Assembly (NCBI RefSeq): GCF_000716785.1
Contig: NZ_JNYY01000010.1
Location: forward strand, 189,606 to 253,605
DNA from: Amycolatopsis vancoresmycina
Lineage (GTDB): Bacteria; Actinomycetota; Actinomycetes; Mycobacteriales; Pseudonocardiaceae
DNA length: 64,000 bases
Direction of reading: 5' to 3'
Below, piece by piece: positions 51,648 to 59,258 of the stretch (positions are counted from its first letter, which is position 1; each line of letters starts with the position of its first letter). A program made the position numbers and the translations under genes. The notes below the pieces were generated by a model. That model saw nothing but the letters and a program-made list of their open reading frames with translations, was not told where the DNA came from and did no database searches.

Positions 51648-53371
51648 TGGGCATCGCGCTCGCCGTCGCGCCGGTCGTGCTCGTGACGTTGCTGATCGGC
51701 GTCCGCGGCGTCGCCGCCATGCGCACGACGTCGGACTTCCTCGTCGCGTCCCGCCGCATCTCGCCGCTGGTCAACTCCGCGGCCGTCTCCGGCGAATACC
51801 TGTCCGCCGCCTCCTTCCTCGGCGTCGCCGGGCTCGTCGTCAAGGACGGCATCGGGGCGCTGTGGTACCCGGTCGGCTTCACCGCCGGCTACATCGCGAT
51901 GCTCGTGCTCGTCGCCGCCCCGATGCGCCGGTCGGGCGCGCTGACCGTCCCGGACTTCGCCGAAGCCCGGCTCAACTCCCCCGCCCTGCGCCGCCTGGCC
52001 GCCGTCGTCGTGCTGGTGATCGGCACCATCTACGTCGTCCCGCAGTTCCGCACCGCCGGCCTGGTGCTCACCGCCGTCGGCGGCACGCCGTACTGGGTCG
52101 GCGTGGTGCTGGCCGGCGCCGCGGTCAGCGTCACACTGGCGCTGGGCGGGATGCGCGCGGCGACGTACGTGCAGGCGTTCCAGTTCGTGCTGAAGCTGCT
52201 GCTGTTCCTGATCCCGGCGATCTGGCTGGTGCTGCAGGCCGGCGCGGTCAACCGGACCGACGCGCTCAACCCCGTCGAGTTCACCCACTTCGCCCGCGAG
52301 ACGCCGGTGCGGTTCGAAGTCGACGTCACCATGGAGATCCGCGAGCCGACCCCGGTGCGGCGCAACGGCGTCGTCGAGACCCTGCCGCCGGGCGAATTCA
52401 CCGCGCACAGCCAGGACGAAGTCGTGTTCGGCACGGGCGCGGCCGTCCCGGCGGTCCGCGGCGGCGCCGCGCTCGGCGGCCCCGACTGGCGGCGCCCGCT
52501 GCTCGACCTCGGCGACCAGGGCTACCCGCTGCTGGGCACCTGGGCCGTCCTCATCGCGACCATGCTCGGCACGATGGGCCTGCCGCACGTCCTGATGCGC
52601 TTCCACACCAGCCCGGACGGCCGCGCCGCACGCCGCACGGCCGCGATCACCGTCGCGCTGCTCGGCGTCTTCTACCTCTTCCCCGGCGTCTACGGCGTGC
52701 TCGGGCGGGTGCTCGTCCCCGGGCTCTACCTCTCCGGCGCCACCGACACCGTGGTCGTCGCGCTGCCGTACCAAGTGGACAGCGGCTGGGCCGGCGGCCT
52801 GTTCACGGCGTTGCTGACCGCGGGCGCGTTCGCCGCGTTCCTGGCGACGTCGCTGGGCCTGCTGCTGGTGATGTCGGGCGCGATCGCGCACGACCTCGTC
52901 CCCGGCGGGCTGCGGCGGCTGCGGATCGCGGTGTTCGGCGTCGCCGGGATCATGGTGCTGCTGGCGCTGCGCTCGGCCGAGCTCGACGCCGGGGTGCTGG
53001 TCACGTGGGGCTTCACGGTGGCCGCGTCGACGTTCTGCCCGCTGCTCGTGCTCGGCATCTGGTGGCCGCGGCTGACCGCGACCGGCGCGATCGCCGGGGT
53101 GCTGACCGGGCTGCTGGCCTCGTCCGGCTCGATCCTGTTCGCCCTCGCCGGGCCGCCGCTGCACGGCTGGGTGGCGATCTTGGTGCAGCAACCGGCACCC
53201 TGGTCGGTACCGCTGGCATTCGGCGCAATGGCGCTGGTCTCGTTGCGAGGCAGACCCCCCGCCTGGTCGACGGCGGCGATGCTCCGCCTGCACCTGGACG
53301 AACCCCGTTCGGCAGGACCGCGCGACCGTTCGTCAACCGTTCGTCGTCTGGCACGGCTGTTGAACCGCTGA
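51647..53371 (+). CDS. Solute:sodium symporter (ActP/MctC-like), first copy
   Basis: A 574-residue SSS-family transporter with about 13 membrane segments. Blocks are TTSDFLVASRRISPLVNSAAVSGEYLSAASFLG, GLPHVLMRFHTSPDGRAARR and LGIWWPRLTATGAIAG. A hydrophilic insertion of about 80 residues near residues 210-290 (FEVDVTMEIREPTPVRRNGV) is absent from the second copy and may be an external loop. Relatives transport acetate, pyruvate or propionate. The GTG start overlaps the previous stop. Its 3' end carries the LytTR-type direct repeat. Confidence 0.9.
   Translation: MGIALAVAPVVLVTLLIGVRGVAAMRTTSDFLVASRRISPLVNSAAVSGEYLSAASFLGVAGLVVKDGIGALWYPVGFTAGYIAMLVLVAAPMRRSGALTVPDFAEARLNSPALRRLAAVVVLVIGTIYVVPQFRTAGLVLTAVGGTPYWVGVVLAGAAVSVTLALGGMRAATYVQAFQFVLKLLLFLIPAIWLVLQAGAVNRTDALNPVEFTHFARETPVRFEVDVTMEIREPTPVRRNGVVETLPPGEFTAHSQDEVVFGTGAAVPAVRGGAALGGPDWRRPLLDLGDQGYPLLGTWAVLIATMLGTMGLPHVLMRFHTSPDGRAARRTAAITVALLGVFYLFPGVYGVLGRVLVPGLYLSGATDTVVVALPYQVDSGWAGGLFTALLTAGAFAAFLATSLGLLLVMSGAIAHDLVPGGLRRLRIAVFGVAGIMVLLALRSAELDAGVLVTWGFTVAASTFCPLLVLGIWWPRLTATGAIAGVLTGLLASSGSILFALAGPPLHGWVAILVQQPAPWSVPLAFGAMALVSLRGRPPAWSTAAMLRLHLDEPRSAGPRDRSSTVRRLARLLNR
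53325..53345. promoter_or_regulatory. LytTR/AlgR-type direct repeat
   Basis: ACCGTTCGTC occurs twice (53325-53334 and 53336-53345), an 11-base period, about one helical turn. The core CCGTTCGTC is the sequence reported for the LytTR regulator AlgR of Pseudomonas. It is centred about 75 bp before the expected transcript start of the DUF485-actP operon, an activator position. Confidence 0.65.
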
Positions 53372-53374
53372 ATC

Positions 53375-53403
53375 TTCACGCGAGACTCACACCTCCCTAC
53401 GGT
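53375..53403 (+). promoter_or_regulatory. Putative promoter of DUF485-actP
   Basis: TTCACG (53375-53380), a 17-base spacer and TACGGT (53398-53403) match an actinobacterial housekeeping promoter, with a weak -35 box. Transcription would start near 53410, 30 bp before the DUF485 start. Confidence 0.45.
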
Positions 53404-53441
53404 GGCGCACGTCACTTTCCGCAGCGTCGCAGGGAGCAGCG

Positions 53442-53789
53442 ATGAGCACGACGGACACCGGCGGTCCCCCGGAAACGTCTGAGACCGTCTGGGAACACGC
53501 GCACGAGAGCACCGAGTTCCGCGAGCTGCGCAGCCGCCTGCGCCGGTTCGTCTTCCCCATGACGGCGCTGTTCCTCGTCTGGTACCTGCTGTACGTGCTG
53601 CTGGCGGACTACGCGCACGGCTTCATGAGCACGAAGGTGTTCGGCAACATCAACATCGGCCTGATCTTCGGCCTGCTGCAGTTCGTCTCGACGTTCGTGA
53701 TCACCGGCCTCTACGTCCGGTACGCGAACCGGAAGCTCGACCCGGTCGCCGAGAAGATCCGCGAGGACATCGAGAAGGAGCAGGCATGA
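53442..53789 (+). CDS. DUF485 small subunit of acetate-type symporter
   Basis: A 115-residue protein with the DUF485 pattern (EFRELRSRLRRFVFPMTALFLVWYLLYVLLADYA; GNINIGLIFGLLQFVSTFVITGLYVRYANRKLDPVAEKI) and two membrane segments. Homologues (yjcH, cg0952) always precede acetate or monocarboxylate symporter genes. The ATG follows GGGAG. The symporter gene overlaps its stop (ATGA). It is probably the first gene of its own transcript, behind the LytTR-type repeat. Confidence 0.93.
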   Translation: MSTTDTGGPPETSETVWEHAHESTEFRELRSRLRRFVFPMTALFLVWYLLYVLLADYAHGFMSTKVFGNINIGLIFGLLQFVSTFVITGLYVRYANRKLDPVAEKIREDIEKEQA

Positions 53790-55393
53790 AGACGCTCGCC
53801 GCGGGGGTGGAAGGCAGCAACCCGCTCCTCAACATCCTGATCTTCGCCGCGTTCGTGGTGATCACCCTGGTGATCGTGTTCCGGGCCAGCCGCAACACGA
53901 AGACGGCGTCGGACTACTACGCCGCCGGCCGCGCGTTCACCGGCCCGCAGAACGGTATCGCGATCTCGGGTGACTACCTGTCGGCGGCGTCGTTCCTCGG
54001 CATCGCCGGCGCCATCGCGATCAACGGCTACGACGGCTTCCTCTACTCCATCGGCTTCCTCGTGGCGTGGCTCGTGGCGTTGCTGCTGGTCGCGGAGCTG
54101 CTGCGCAACACCGGCAAGTTCACCATGGGCGACGTGCTGGCCTTCCGGATGAAGCAGCGCCCGGTGCGGGCCGCGGCCGCGACGTCGACGCTGGCCGTGT
54201 CGTTCTTCTACCTGCTGGCCCAGATGGCGGGTGCCGGCGGCCTGGTCGCGCTGCTGCTCGGCGTCGAAGGCTCGGGCGCGCAGGCGCTGGTCATCGCCGT
54301 GGTCGGCGTGATCATGATCGCCTACGTGCTGATCGGCGGCATGAAGGGCACCACCTGGGTGCAGATCATCAAGGCCGCGCTGCTCATCGTCGGCGCGCTC
54401 GTGATCACCCTGTGGGTGCTCGGCAAGTACAACTTCAACTTCTCCAGCCTGCTGCAGGCCGCCGTCGACAAGGCGGGCAAGGCCGGGGAGACGCTGCTCG
54501 GCCCGGGCAAGCAGTACGGCGCCACCGGAACGTCCAAACTGGACTTCTTCTCCCTCGGCATCGCGCTGGTGCTGGGCACCGCGGGCCTGCCGCACGTCCT
54601 GATGCGGTTCTACACGGTCCCGACGGCCCGCGACGCGCGGCGCTCGGTGGTCTGGGCGATCGTCCTGATCGGCGTGTTCTACCTGTTCACGCTGGTGCTG
54701 GGCTACGGCGCCGGTGCGCTGGTCGGGCCGGACACGATCAAGAAGGCCCCGGGCGGCGTCAACTCCGCGGCCCCGCTGCTCGCCTTGGAGCTGGGCGGGC
54801 CGGTGCTGCTGGGCCTGATCTCCGCGGTCGCCTTCGCGACGATCCTCGCGGTGGTCGCCGGCCTGACGATCACGGCGTCCGCGTCCTTCGCCCACGACGT
54901 CTACGCGAACGTCGTCAAGCGGGGCAAGACGTCGCCGGACTCGGAGGTCAAGGTCGCCCGGATCACCGCGGTGGTCATCGGCGCCCTCGCCATCGGCGGC
55001 GGCATCCTGGCCAACGGGCAGAACGTCGCCTTCCTGGTGGCGCTGGCCTTCGCGGTCGCGGCGTCGGCGAACCTGCCGACGATCCTCTACTCGCTGTTCT
55101 GGAAGCGGTTCAACACCCAGGGCGCGCTGTGGTCGATCTACGGCGGCCTGGCCATCACGATCGTGCTGATCGTGTTCTCGCCCGCGGTGTCCGGCAAGAG
55201 CACGTCGATGATCAAGACGGCCGACTTCGCCTGGTTCCCGCTGAGCAACCCGGGCATCGTCTCGATCCCGGCCGCGTTCATCCTCGGCTGGCTCGGCACG
55301 ATCCTGTCGAAGGAGCACGACGAGAAGAAGTACGCCGAGATGGAGGTCCGCTCCCTGACCGGCGCGGGCGCCGAGAAGGCCGTCGTCCACTAG
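53786..55393 (+). CDS. actP: Cation:acetate (monocarboxylate) symporter
   Basis: A 535-residue SSS-family transporter of normal length, about 13 membrane segments. Family blocks are TASDYYAAGRAFTGPQNGIAISGDYLSAASFLGIAGAIA, GLPHVLMRFYTVPTARDARRSV and AVAASANLPTILYSLFWKRFNTQGAL. Homologues are E. coli ActP and C. glutamicum MctC, which take up acetate, propionate and pyruvate; mctC is a RamA/RamB target, which is of interest because ramB lies in this window. A strong terminator follows 12 bases after the stop. Confidence 0.93.
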   Translation: MKTLAAGVEGSNPLLNILIFAAFVVITLVIVFRASRNTKTASDYYAAGRAFTGPQNGIAISGDYLSAASFLGIAGAIAINGYDGFLYSIGFLVAWLVALLLVAELLRNTGKFTMGDVLAFRMKQRPVRAAAATSTLAVSFFYLLAQMAGAGGLVALLLGVEGSGAQALVIAVVGVIMIAYVLIGGMKGTTWVQIIKAALLIVGALVITLWVLGKYNFNFSSLLQAAVDKAGKAGETLLGPGKQYGATGTSKLDFFSLGIALVLGTAGLPHVLMRFYTVPTARDARRSVVWAIVLIGVFYLFTLVLGYGAGALVGPDTIKKAPGGVNSAAPLLALELGGPVLLGLISAVAFATILAVVAGLTITASASFAHDVYANVVKRGKTSPDSEVKVARITAVVIGALAIGGGILANGQNVAFLVALAFAVAASANLPTILYSLFWKRFNTQGALWSIYGGLAITIVLIVFSPAVSGKSTSMIKTADFAWFPLSNPGIVSIPAAFILGWLGTILSKEHDEKKYAEMEVRSLTGAGAEKAVVH

Positions 55394-55404
55394 GTACACC
55401 GACA

Positions 55405-55452
55405 CCGAAGGCCGTCGCGAGGGTGTTCCCGATCCCTTCGCGACGGCCTTCG
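55405..55452. terminator. Bidirectional terminator after actP
   Basis: CCGAAGGCCGTCGCGA and its exact complement form a 16-bp stem, extended by GGG/CCC with one bulged base, at 55405-55423 and 55434-55452. It lies between convergent genes and can stop both transcripts. Confidence 0.88.
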
Positions 55453-55460
55453 GCCATGTC

Positions 55461-56198
55461 TCAGTACGGCAGCTTGCCCTCGGCGACGCCCTTGAGGGTG
55501 GTTTCCAGCTGCTTCCGCACGTACTGCCACAGCCCGCCGCCCAGCGAAATCCTCGCCACCCCCAGGTGGGCGAGGCCTTCGAGGCCCGGGCTGCCCGGCC
55601 ACGCCGGCGCGTTGACCGCACCGCCGACCCCCTGCACGAACTCCGCGATCAGCTCCGGCGTGCGCAGGTGGATCGGGTAGACGCAGTCGGCGCCCGCTTC
55701 GAGGTACGCCTTCGCCCGCGCGACGCCGTCGGCGAGCGCTTCTTTCGCGTCCACCCCGCGGAAGGAGTCGACCCGGGCGTTGATGACCAGGCCGTCCCCC
55801 GCCGCCTCGCGCAGCGCGGCGATCCGCTCCGCCTGCTCGGCGACCGGCCGGACACCGCCGGACGTGTGGTCGGTGTCCTCGAAGTTGCAGCCGACGGCGC
55901 CGGCGTCGAGCAGCCGGCCCGCCAGCTCGGCGCTGGACAGGCCGTAGCCGGACTCGGCGTCGACGCTCACCGGCACGCCGACCGCCTTCGCGATCCGGGC
56001 GGCGGCGGCGAACATCTCGTCCGCGGGCGCCTTCTCACCGTCGGGGAACCCGAGTGCGGCCGCGACGGCGACCGAGCTGGTCGCCACGGCGGGGAATCCG
56101 GCGGCCTCGACGAGCTTCGCGGTGTCGGCGTCCCAGGCGTTCGGGAGGACCAGCGGCTTACCGGGGACGTGCAGCGCCCTGAGCGCGGCCGCGGTCAC
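55461..56198 (-). CDS. Isocitrate lyase/PEP mutase family protein
   Basis: A 245-residue TIM barrel of the PEP mutase/isocitrate lyase superfamily: LVLPNAWDADTAKLVEAAGFPAVATSS at the start, VSVDAESGYGLS with metal-binding Asp and Glu, and GAVGCNFEDTDH. It lacks the KKCGH catalytic loop of isocitrate and methylisocitrate lyases, so those reactions are unlikely; a carboxyphosphonoenolpyruvate-type lyase/hydrolase or oxaloacetate decarboxylase-like reaction is possible. The GTG start overlaps the AhpD-like stop. Confidence 0.87.
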   Translation of the reverse strand: MTAAALRALHVPGKPLVLPNAWDADTAKLVEAAGFPAVATSSVAVAAALGFPDGEKAPADEMFAAAARIAKAVGVPVSVDAESGYGLSSAELAGRLLDAGAVGCNFEDTDHTSGGVRPVAEQAERIAALREAAGDGLVINARVDSFRGVDAKEALADGVARAKAYLEAGADCVYPIHLRTPELIAEFVQGVGGAVNAPAWPGSPGLEGLAHLGVARISLGGGLWQYVRKQLETTLKGVAEGKLPY

Positions 56199-56656
56199 GA
56201 GTCGCGCTTCGGGAGCGGGGTGTGGCTGGTGATGGTCATCCGGTTCCAGCTGTTGATCGCGATGACCTCCCAGGCCACCGCGCGGTACTGGTCCTCGGTG
56301 AACACCTTCGCCGCCTGCTCGTAGACGTCGTCGGGCACGGACTGGGTGGCGGAGAGCTTGGTCATCGCCTCGGTGAGGGCGAGGGCGGCCTGCTCCTGCT
56401 CGGTGAACAGGTCGGTCTCGCGCCAGCCGTCGAGCACGAACAGCCGGCGCGGCGACTCGCCCAGCTCGAGGGCGTCGCGGGTGTGCATGTCGAGGCAGAA
56501 CGCGCAGCCGTTGATCTGCGACGCGCGGGTCTTCACCAGTTCCAGCAGTTTCGGGTCGAGCCCCGCGTTGGCGCCGGCCTTGTTCACCTCGGCCTGCAGG
56601 TTCGCCATCGCCTGGTAGAGCTCGGGAGCGCCCCCGAGCCCGATTCGCTTGGTCAT
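56195..56656 (-). CDS. AhpD-like carboxymuconolactone decarboxylase family protein
   Basis: A 153-residue alpha-helical protein with the CxxC-x(3)-H centre NGCAFCLDMHTRDA, as in AhpD peroxidases. The redox Cys pair lies near residues 50-53. It may reduce peroxides or recycle a thiol. The ATG at 56656 is preferred to the GTG three codons upstream. It is divergent from the MocR regulator gene across 46 bp and coupled to the PEP-mutase-like gene (GTGA), so the pair is a likely MocR target. Confidence 0.9.
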   Translation of the reverse strand: MTKRIGLGGAPELYQAMANLQAEVNKAGANAGLDPKLLELVKTRASQINGCAFCLDMHTRDALELGESPRRLFVLDGWRETDLFTEQEQAALALTEAMTKLSATQSVPDDVYEQAAKVFTEDQYRAVAWEVIAINSWNRMTITSHTPLPKRDS

Positions 56657-56677
56657 GCCGTCCACGCTAGCGACAAC

Positions 56678-56721
56678 TGGTCCACGGGTATGGTCCAGTC
56701 ACATGACGGATTCGTGGTCCA
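56678..56721. promoter_or_regulatory. Three TGGTCCA direct repeats at the MocR promoter
   Basis: TGGTCCA occurs at 56678-56684, 56691-56697 and 56715-56721. The first two also form a near palindrome (ACTGG-N-CCA to TGGTCCAGT). They cover the 46-bp divergent promoter and the start codon of the MocR gene. MocR/GabR-type regulators bind direct repeats. Confidence 0.55.
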
Positions 56722-58085
56722 GTTCCGGGCTCGACGTCCACCTCGGCTGGCAGCCCTCGTCCGGCCGGACCGGGCTTGCGGCGGCCATCCGCGCCGCCAT
56801 CCGGGACGGCCGGTGGCAGGCGGGCGCGGCGGTGCCCTCGACCCGCGCGCTGGCCCACGACCTCGGCGTCGCCCGCGGCACGGTCACCCGCGTGTACGCC
56901 GACCTGGCCGCGGAAGGGTACCTGCACACGGCCCAGGGCGCGCCGACCCGCGTGGCGACGGCGGGGTCGCTCCCCCAGTCGGCGCCCCGGCAAGCACCGC
57001 GCGACCCGGCGCCGCGCTGGGACCTGCGCCCGGGCCGCCCGGACCTGACGGCGTTCCCCCGGCAGGCGTGGCTCACCGCCACCCGGCGCGCCCTGCTGCG
57101 GACGCCGGCGGCGGCGTTCGGCTACGAGTCGGAGCTGGGCGCGCCCGAGCTGCGCGACACCCTCGCCGGCTACCTCGCCCGGGCCCGCGGGGTGGTCGCC
57201 GACCCGGCGCGGATCGTCGTCTGCCACGGGTTTTCGCACGCCATCGCGGTGCTGGCCCGGGCGTTTTCCGGGCTGGGCATCGCGGAGCTGGCGTTCGAGA
57301 ACCCGTCCCTGCCGCTGTACCGGTCCATCGCGGCGGCGCAGGGACCGCGCGTGGTCGGCGTGGACGTCGACGAACACGGCCTCGACGTGTCGGCCTGGGA
57401 CAGCCCGGCGGTGGTCGTCACCCCGGCGCACCAGTACCCCACCGGCGTCACCCTGGCCCCGCCCCGGCGCGCGGCGCTGGCCCGCCGGGCGAGCGACTCG
57501 GGGGCGTTCGTGCTGGAGGACGACTACGACGGCGAGTTCCGCTTCGACCGCCAGCAGGTCGGGGCGTTGCAGGCGCTGGCGCCGGAGCGGGTGGTGTACG
57601 CGGGCACGGCCAGCAAGACGCTCGCCCCGGCGCTGCGCCTGGCCTGGCTGGTGCTGCCGCGGTCACTGGTGGAGCTGGTCCGCGCGGCGATGCTGGACAG
57701 CGGCTCGCGCCCGGCGCTGCTGAACCAGCTGGCCCTGGCCGAGCTGATCGACTCGGGCGCGTACGACCGGCACGTCCGCCGCAGCCGCGCGGAGTACCGA
57801 TCCCGCCGCGCCCGGCTGCTGGCCGCCCTGCCGGACTCGGTGCGCCCGCAAGGCATCGCGGCGGGCTTGCACCTCCTGCTGCGCCTCCCGCCGGACGGCC
57901 CGCCCGAGGCAACGGCCCTGGCGGCCTGCCGCCGCCGCGCCATCGGCATCGAGGGCCTCTCCAGCCACTGGATGACCCCCGACGGCCCAGGAGGCCTGGT
58001 GGTCGGCTACGCAGCAACCCCCAAGCACGCCTTCACCGGAGCAACCCAAACCCTGGTGGACGCCCTCCAAGAAATAACCACCTAA
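56703..58085 (+). CDS. MocR-type regulator (GntR helix-turn-helix plus aminotransferase domain)
   Basis: A 460-residue protein with a GntR winged helix at about residues 15-80 (AAIRDGRWQAGAAVPSTRALAHDLGVARGTVTRVYADLAAEG) and a fold type I aminotransferase domain from about 100 to the end. The PLP lysine is Lys305 in ASKTLAPALRLAW. MocR proteins sense PLP or an amino-compound aldimine and activate neighbouring genes. TATGGT (56690-56695) lies seven bases before the ATG and no ribosome-binding site is seen, so the mRNA is probably leaderless. Divergent from the AhpD-like/PEP-mutase-like pair. Confidence 0.92.
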   Translation: MTDSWSSSGLDVHLGWQPSSGRTGLAAAIRAAIRDGRWQAGAAVPSTRALAHDLGVARGTVTRVYADLAAEGYLHTAQGAPTRVATAGSLPQSAPRQAPRDPAPRWDLRPGRPDLTAFPRQAWLTATRRALLRTPAAAFGYESELGAPELRDTLAGYLARARGVVADPARIVVCHGFSHAIAVLARAFSGLGIAELAFENPSLPLYRSIAAAQGPRVVGVDVDEHGLDVSAWDSPAVVVTPAHQYPTGVTLAPPRRAALARRASDSGAFVLEDDYDGEFRFDRQQVGALQALAPERVVYAGTASKTLAPALRLAWLVLPRSLVELVRAAMLDSGSRPALLNQLALAELIDSGAYDRHVRRSRAEYRSRRARLLAALPDSVRPQGIAAGLHLLLRLPPDGPPEATALAACRRRAIGIEGLSSHWMTPDGPGGLVVGYAATPKHAFTGATQTLVDALQEITT

Positions 58086-58096
58086 CCCCCGACCCT

Positions 58097-58243
58097 CCAG
58101 GTACGCGAGTCGTCCACCCAGGTACGCGAGTCGTCCATCCAGATACGCGAGTCGTCCATCCAGGTACGTGTGATGCCCCTCCAATCACACGTGATGCCCC
58201 TCCAATCACACGAGATGCCCCGCCAGTCACGCGAGATGCCCGC
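58097..58243. repeat. Seven 21-bp tandem repeats
   Basis: Seven contiguous units begin with CCA at 58097, 58118, 58139, 58160, 58181, 58202 and 58223. Units 1-3 read CCAGGTACGCGAGTCGTCCA plus one base; units 5-7 read CCAATCACACGTGATGCCCC-like; unit 4 joins the left half of one type with the right half of the other. The period is 7 codons, so all frames without stops give heptapeptide repeats, but no start, ribosome-binding site or family supports a gene. No spacers, so not CRISPR. Confidence 0.9.
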
Positions 58244-58276
58244 GGGCCACCCCACCGGAGCGGCCCGCGGTCACCG

Positions 58277-58999
58277 TCAGAACCAGCAGTCCGGCCGGAC
58301 GCGCAGCAGTTCCGTCCGCAGCACCGGCGTCCCGTCGACCGGCGCCGGGTCGTCCGCGGTCGGCTGGATTCCGCCCGCCGCCACCTTGTCGAGGGTCTTC
58401 AGCCCTTCCTCGCCGACCGTGCCGAACACCGTGTAGTTCGGCCGCAGCGCGGAATCGCCGTACACGACGAAGAACTGCGAGCCGTTCGTGTCCGGGCCCG
58501 CGTTCGCCATCGCGAGCAGGCCACGCGCGTAGACCCGCCGGGCGCCGGTCGGGTCGGTCGGCGCCGGCGGCAGGTCGACCGGCAGCTCGTCCTTGTACCT
58601 GTACCCCGGCCCGCCTTCGCCGGTCGCCGTCGGGTCGCCGCACTGCAGCACCTTCAGCGTCGGGTACGCCGTGAGCCGGTGGCACACCGTGTGGTCGTAG
58701 AACCGGTGCCGGGCCAGGTGCAGGAAGCTCTGCACGGTGCACGGCGCCTTCGCGCGGTCGAGCCGCAGGGGCAGCGCGCCCTGGCTGGTCGGGATCGCGA
58801 CGTCGACCTTGCCGTGGCTCGGCGTGTGCCGCGGGTCGGGCGGCAGCGGCACCGGCCGCGCGGGCGGCTCGTCCGGGGTTTCGGTGTACTGGCAGGGTCC
58901 GTGGGTCGTCTTCGGCGGCGCGTCGGCCGCCGCGGCGACGCCGTTCCCGGCCACGAACAACGCGCCTGCCGCCAGCGCGGTGACGAGTGCCTTCTTCAT
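58277..58999 (-). CDS. Secreted cyclophilin-type peptidyl-prolyl isomerase
   Basis: A 240-residue exported protein: signal peptide (cleavage near residue 25, GVAAAADA) and a cyclophilin domain from about residue 65. The family blocks are RFYDHTVCHRLT (where classical cyclophilins have F-H-R), GLLAMANAGPDTNGSQFFVVYGDS and YTVFGTVGEEGLKTLDKV. The catalytic Arg of FHR is retained as HR. It probably assists folding outside the membrane. The ATG at 58999 follows GGGAGGG. Its downstream side faces the tandem array. Confidence 0.9.
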   Translation of the reverse strand: MKKALVTALAAGALFVAGNGVAAAADAPPKTTHGPCQYTETPDEPPARPVPLPPDPRHTPSHGKVDVAIPTSQGALPLRLDRAKAPCTVQSFLHLARHRFYDHTVCHRLTAYPTLKVLQCGDPTATGEGGPGYRYKDELPVDLPPAPTDPTGARRVYARGLLAMANAGPDTNGSQFFVVYGDSALRPNYTVFGTVGEEGLKTLDKVAAGGIQPTADDPAPVDGTPVLRTELLRVRPDCWF

Positions 59000-59258
59000 C
59001 TGCACGCCCTCCCAGTGATCGCCCGGTTCCGGAGCGCCCCGCAGTCTAGGGCCCGGCACCGACAGCCAGAACCGGCGAAAGTCGCCCTCGTCAGCCCATC
59101 GGGTGAAGCTCGGCGGCCGCCCCCGGAAATTGTCGGACCCCCGGCGCACGATGGTCAGCACGCGGCAAACCCGCCGCACCGGGAGGGGAGACACCATGAC
59201 GTTCCGGCGAAGACCCGTTGCGGCGGCGAGGTTTCTGCTCGCTCGGCTGGCGTCCGCG

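Noticed and set aside
55461..56198. Second isocitrate lyase or methylisocitrate lyase
   Set aside because: The KKCGH catalytic loop is absent and the protein is only 245 residues; it is kept as a PEP-mutase-superfamily member.
58097..58243. CRISPR array
   Set aside because: The 21-bp units are directly contiguous, have no spacers, and no cas genes are near.
58033..58260. Short frames encoding heptapeptide repeats across the tandem array
   Set aside because: The repeat period is divisible by three, so every stop-free frame shows repeats; no start or ribosome-binding site supports translation.
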